Of a DNA stretch of 9,195 nt, positions 6,358-9,195 are shown piece after piece. The notes beneath the pieces were generated by a model. It saw only the letters and a program-made list of their open reading frames with translations. It searched no databases and was not told the origin of the DNA. The position numbers and the translations under genes are program-made. Origin of the DNA: Paludibacter sp. (GTDB taxonomy: Bacteria; Bacteroidota; Bacteroidia; Bacteroidales; Paludibacteraceae); the NCBI GenBank assembly GCA_028705705.1, contig JAQWCZ010000065.1, forward strand, positions 1 to 9,195, written 5' to 3'. How positions within the stretch are numbered: position 1 is the stretch's first letter; every line of letters starts with the position of its first letter.

Positions 6358-8196
6358 TTAAAACGACTGCATATCAACCAATTTTTTATAATACCCGTTT
6401 AAAGCAATCAGTTCGTCATGTTTGCCACGTTCCACGATGCGGCCTTCGTGAAGTACGCAAATCTCGTCCGCTTTTTTGATGGTAGAAAGTCGGTGTGCAA
6501 CCACTAAGGTCGTACGATTTTTCATCAGACTTTCCAATGCTTTCTGCACCATTTTTTCCGACTCCGTATCCAATGCTGATGTAGCTTCATCCAGAATCAG
6601 GATAGGAGGATTTTTGAGAATTGCTCTGGCAATGCTGATTCGCTGTCGCTGTCCGCCGGAGAGTTTACTTCCTCTGTCACCAATTGTCGAATCATATCCA
6701 TTTTCAGTTGCCATGATAAAATCGTGTGCATTGGCAATCTTAGCAGCTTCAATTACTTGTTCCATAGTTGCTTCTTCAACTCCAAATGCAATGTTGTTGA
6801 AGAAAGTATCATTGAATAGAATAGCTTCCTGATTTACATTTCCAATGAGTTTGCGGATATCATGTGACCTGATTTTTTTGATATTCACGCCATCCAGTAG
6901 GATTTCACCTTTCTTCACTTCATAGAAACGAGGAAAAAGGTCAATGAGTGTTGTTTTACCTGAGCCTGATTGTCCGACCAGGGCTACTGTTTTCCCCTTC
7001 GGAACCGTCAGGTTGATATCTTTCAATACCCATTCCGATTGATATCTGAAACTAAGGTCTTTGAACTCAATTTTATCATGAAATCCGGTTATTTCTACCG
7101 GTTTCTTCGGTTCGGGAATATTATTTTCTGTATTTAAAATCTTATCAATACGTTCCAGTGCTGCCGTTCCTTTTCGAACACCATAAAATGCACGGGAAAG
7201 TTCTTTTGCAGGATTGATAATGCTGTAAAAAATCACTAAGTAATAGATAAACTCAGCGGGACCAATTGAACTTTTTTCACCCACAATCAACACCCCTCCA
7301 AACCAAAGCAAAATAGCAATTACTACTGTACCCACAAATTCACTCAACGGAGCTGCCAGGTTATAACGGGCATGCAAGACAAAAAATGACTTGCGCATAC
7401 GTTCATTCAATGCAGCAAACCGGGACTCAATTTTCGTTTCAGCATTAAAAGCTTTTACTACCCTGAGTCCGCTAATTGTTTCATCCATTTGTGACAACAT
7501 TTCGCCCTGTTGTTCTTGTACTTCATTGGATTTTCTTTTCAGATTTTTGCCGATAATCCCAATCAGCCAGCCACTGACAGGTAACAACAGCACCACGAAA
7601 ATGGTGAGTTCCCAACTCATCAGCAACATCACAGCCAGATATATTACTATCATCACGGGATTTTTAAAAATCATATCGACTGCATTCAGAATCGACACTT
7701 CCACTTCATTCACATCGGCAGACATACGCGACATGATATCACCTTTTCTTTCTTCTGTAAAATAACCGATTGGCAACGAAACGATTTTCTTATACAATTT
7801 ATTCCGAAGATCTCTAACTACACCAGTGCGTAAAGGAATTGTCATGCGCACTCCCAGATAAGCCGTACCGGTTTTGAAAGCGGTCATCACGATCAGAAAT
7901 AAACCAATCAGGAGCAAAGTCAGTTCAACGCCAGAATAAAGAATCGCTTCATTCAGATAAAATGAAAAATTATTCTTGGTAACATCAACTAAATGCAACA
8001 GAGAATCATCCCACGACCAAGCCATGTAACTTACATCCGTTTTTTTTATGCCAAAAAGAATCTGGAGCACAGGAATCAGCGCTGCAAAAGAGAAGAGGCT
8101 GAAAATTGTTGTCAGGAAATTGAAAAAAAGACTCCAAAACACATACTTTTTGTATGGCGGCAGGAATCTTTTGAATATCGAAATAATATTAAACAT
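6358..8196 (-). CDS. MsbA-like ABC exporter, fused permease and ATPase
   Basis: This is a half-transporter of the type I exporter family that should work as a homodimer in the inner membrane, most like MsbA lipid flippases and related multidrug exporters. The 612 residues divide into a membrane domain (about 1-340) and an ATPase (about 375-612). Six membrane segments are recognisable near 20-45, 90-108, 178-195, 198-216, 286-305 and 314-330. The ATPase is complete: Walker A GQSGSGKTT (408-416), Q-loop Gln456, signature LSGGQ (512-516), Walker B ILILDE (532-537) with catalytic Glu537, D-loop SALD (540-543) and switch His568. The loop between the first two segments is about 45 residues long. 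It starts 24 bases after the purB stop, so the two are probably co-transcribed. Lipid A precursor export is a reasonable guess, but the substrate cannot be read from sequence and such genomes often encode several paralogues. Confidence 0.95.
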   Translation of the reverse strand: MFNIISIFKRFLPPYKKYVFWSLFFNFLTTIFSLFSFAALIPVLQILFGIKKTDVSYMAWSWDDSLLHLVDVTKNNFSFYLNEAILYSGVELTLLLIGLFLIVMTAFKTGTAYLGVRMTIPLRTGVVRDLRNKLYKKIVSLPIGYFTEERKGDIMSRMSADVNEVEVSILNAVDMIFKNPVMIVIYLAVMLLMSWELTIFVVLLLPVSGWLIGIIGKNLKRKSNEVQEQQGEMLSQMDETISGLRVVKAFNAETKIESRFAALNERMRKSFFVLHARYNLAAPLSEFVGTVVIAILLWFGGVLIVGEKSSIGPAEFIYYLVIFYSIINPAKELSRAFYGVRKGTAALERIDKILNTENNIPEPKKPVEITGFHDKIEFKDLSFRYQSEWVLKDINLTVPKGKTVALVGQSGSGKTTLIDLFPRFYEVKKGEILLDGVNIKKIRSHDIRKLIGNVNQEAILFNDTFFNNIAFGVEEATMEQVIEAAKIANAHDFIMATENGYDSTIGDRGSKLSGGQRQRISIARAILKNPPILILDEATSALDTESEKMVQKALESLMKNRTTLVVAHRLSTIKKADEICVLHEGRIVERGKHDELIALNGYYKKLVDMQSF

Positions 8197-8220
8197 AAAC
8201 TGGTTTTCAGTATTTTAATT

Positions 8221-9195
8221 TTATACGCCTGTATAGTTTCTCGGCGTAATTCTTCTTAACTCATCTTTAACCGTTTCATTCACATTCAGTTTGTCAATAA
8301 AATTTTTAATCGACTGAGCTGTAATGCTTTCATTGGTACGGGTCAATGCTTTCAAAGCTTCGTAAGGCTCCGGGTATCCTTCCCTGCGGAGAATAGTTTG
8401 AATTCCTTCAGCCACTACCGCCCAGGAATTATCCAAATCTCTGTAAATGGCAATCTCATTCAGTAACAATTTATCCAGACCTTTTAAAATACTTTGAGAA
8501 GCAATCAGGCTATGTGAAAACGGAACACCCACATTACGCAAAACCGTACTGTCGGTAAGATCACGCTGTAAACGGGAAACAGGCAACTTATTTGCAAGAA
8601 ATTCAAAAACGGCATTTGCCATGCCCAGATTTCCTTCTGCATTTTCAAAATCAATCGGATTTACTTTATGTGGCATAGCCGATGAACCCACTTCACCAGC
8701 TTTAATTTTTTGTTTGAAATATTCCATTGAAACATACGTCCACACATCCCGACAAAAATCAATCAGAATGGTGTTTATCCGTTTCATCCCATCGAACTGT
8801 GCAGCCATGTGGTCATAATTGGAGATCTGGGTAGTCCATTGTTCTCTGTTCAAACCGAGTTTTTCTGAAACAAATGAGTTTCCGAACTTTTTCCAGTCGA
8901 TGGTCGGATAAGCCACTGTATGAGCATTGAAATTACCGGTTGCCCCACCGAACTTAGCCGAGTCGGGAATGGTTTTCAATAATGACAATTGCTGATTCAG
9001 CCGGTGAACATACACCATCATTTCTTTTCCTAGTCGCGTCGGAGAGGCTGGTTGACCGTGAGTCTTTGCCAACATTGATACGTCACGCCATTCATCGGCC
9101 ATGTGCTCCGTATTGCGAATCAGTTTTTCCATTTCAGGATAATAAATCTGATGCATGGCATCGCGAATCGACATCGGGATGGCTGTATTGTTGAT
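8221..9195 (-). CDS. purB: Adenylosuccinate lyase, 5' end outside window
   Basis: Adenylosuccinate lyase releases fumarate at two steps of purine synthesis: SAICAR to AICAR, and adenylosuccinate to AMP. The window holds the last 324 residues; the frame is open to the window edge and begins INNTAIP, matching the family motif SQDINNTA, so about 120-130 N-terminal residues are missing. The Met at 9172-9174 is internal and not the start. In partial numbering, the catalytic-His motif KTHGQPASPT is at 44-53, GGATGNFNAH at 83-92, the fumarate lyase signature SSAMPHKVNP at 171-180, and RLQRDLTDSTVLRNVGVPFSHS at 208-229. These features place it with the long E. coli-type PurB of about 450 residues. 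The ABC exporter gene follows 24 bases downstream on the same strand, with no terminator seen between them. Confidence 0.97.
   Translation of the reverse strand: MNNTAIPMSIRDAMHQIYYPEMEKLIRNTEHMADEWRDVSMLAKTHGQPASPTRLGKEMMVYVHRLNQQLSLLKTIPDSAKFGGATGNFNAHTVAYPTIDWKKFGNSFVSEKLGLNREQWTTQISNYDHMAAQFDGMKRINTILIDFCRDVWTYVSMEYFKQKIKAGEVGSSAMPHKVNPIDFENAEGNLGMANAVFEFLANKLPVSRLQRDLTDSTVLRNVGVPFSHSLIASQSILKGLDKLLLNEIAIYRDLDNSWAVVAEGIQTILRREGYPEPYEALKALTRTNESITAQSIKNFIDKLNVNETVKDELRRITPRNYTGV

Noticed and set aside
7391..7765. 124-codon open frame on the plus strand inside the ABC exporter gene
   Set aside because: It is antisense to conserved exporter sequence, and its Ser/Thr/Ile-rich translation looks like a frame shadow.

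Overview
The window looks like chromosomal DNA from a member of the Bacteroidota, probably Bacteroidales-like. The reasons are moderate to low GC content, start codons without a convincing Shine-Dalgarno, several promoters of the TTG-N20-TAnnTTTG type used by the Bacteroidetes primary sigma factor, a TonB-dependent receptor with a short N-terminus, a tRNA with no encoded CCA, and housekeeping proteins of Bacteroidetes character. Genus cannot be fixed from this sequence.

Left part (1-2084): the minus strand carries the first 628 codons of a TonB-dependent outer-membrane receptor whose 3' end lies beyond base 1. It has a signal peptide, a His-rich mature N-terminus, a plug and most of the barrel. 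A 200-base divergent spacer separates it from the next gene. That spacer holds a minus-strand -7 element, a perfect 12-bp palindrome where the receptor's -33 box should be, and a near-ideal plus-strand promoter.

Centre-left (2085-4820), plus strand: a small DUF3788-like protein and a NUDT6-type Nudix hydrolase form a probable two-gene operon driven by the promoter at 2032-2062. After a 208-base spacer with small inverted repeats comes a lipoprotein serine hydrolase of the class C beta-lactamase/DD-peptidase family, followed by a plausible intrinsic terminator.

Right part (4821-9195), minus strand: read in the direction of transcription, it holds purB (5' end outside the window), an MsbA-like ABC exporter 24 bases downstream, a 94-base spacer made largely of a degenerate 7-bp tandem repeat plus a -7 element, tyrS, and then tRNA-Gln(TTG) with its own consensus promoter. 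purB and the exporter are probably co-transcribed. tyrS and the tRNA appear to have separate start signals.

Most of the window is ordinary core-genome content: purine synthesis, tyrosyl-tRNA charging, a tRNA and lipid-type export. I see no defence system, CRISPR array, insertion sequence, prophage or biosynthetic cluster, and nothing that amounts to a new multi-gene system. The parts most worth a second look are non-coding: the heptanucleotide tandem repeat between tyrS and the exporter, the palindrome at the receptor promoter, and the hairpin centred on the -33 box of the tRNA promoter.
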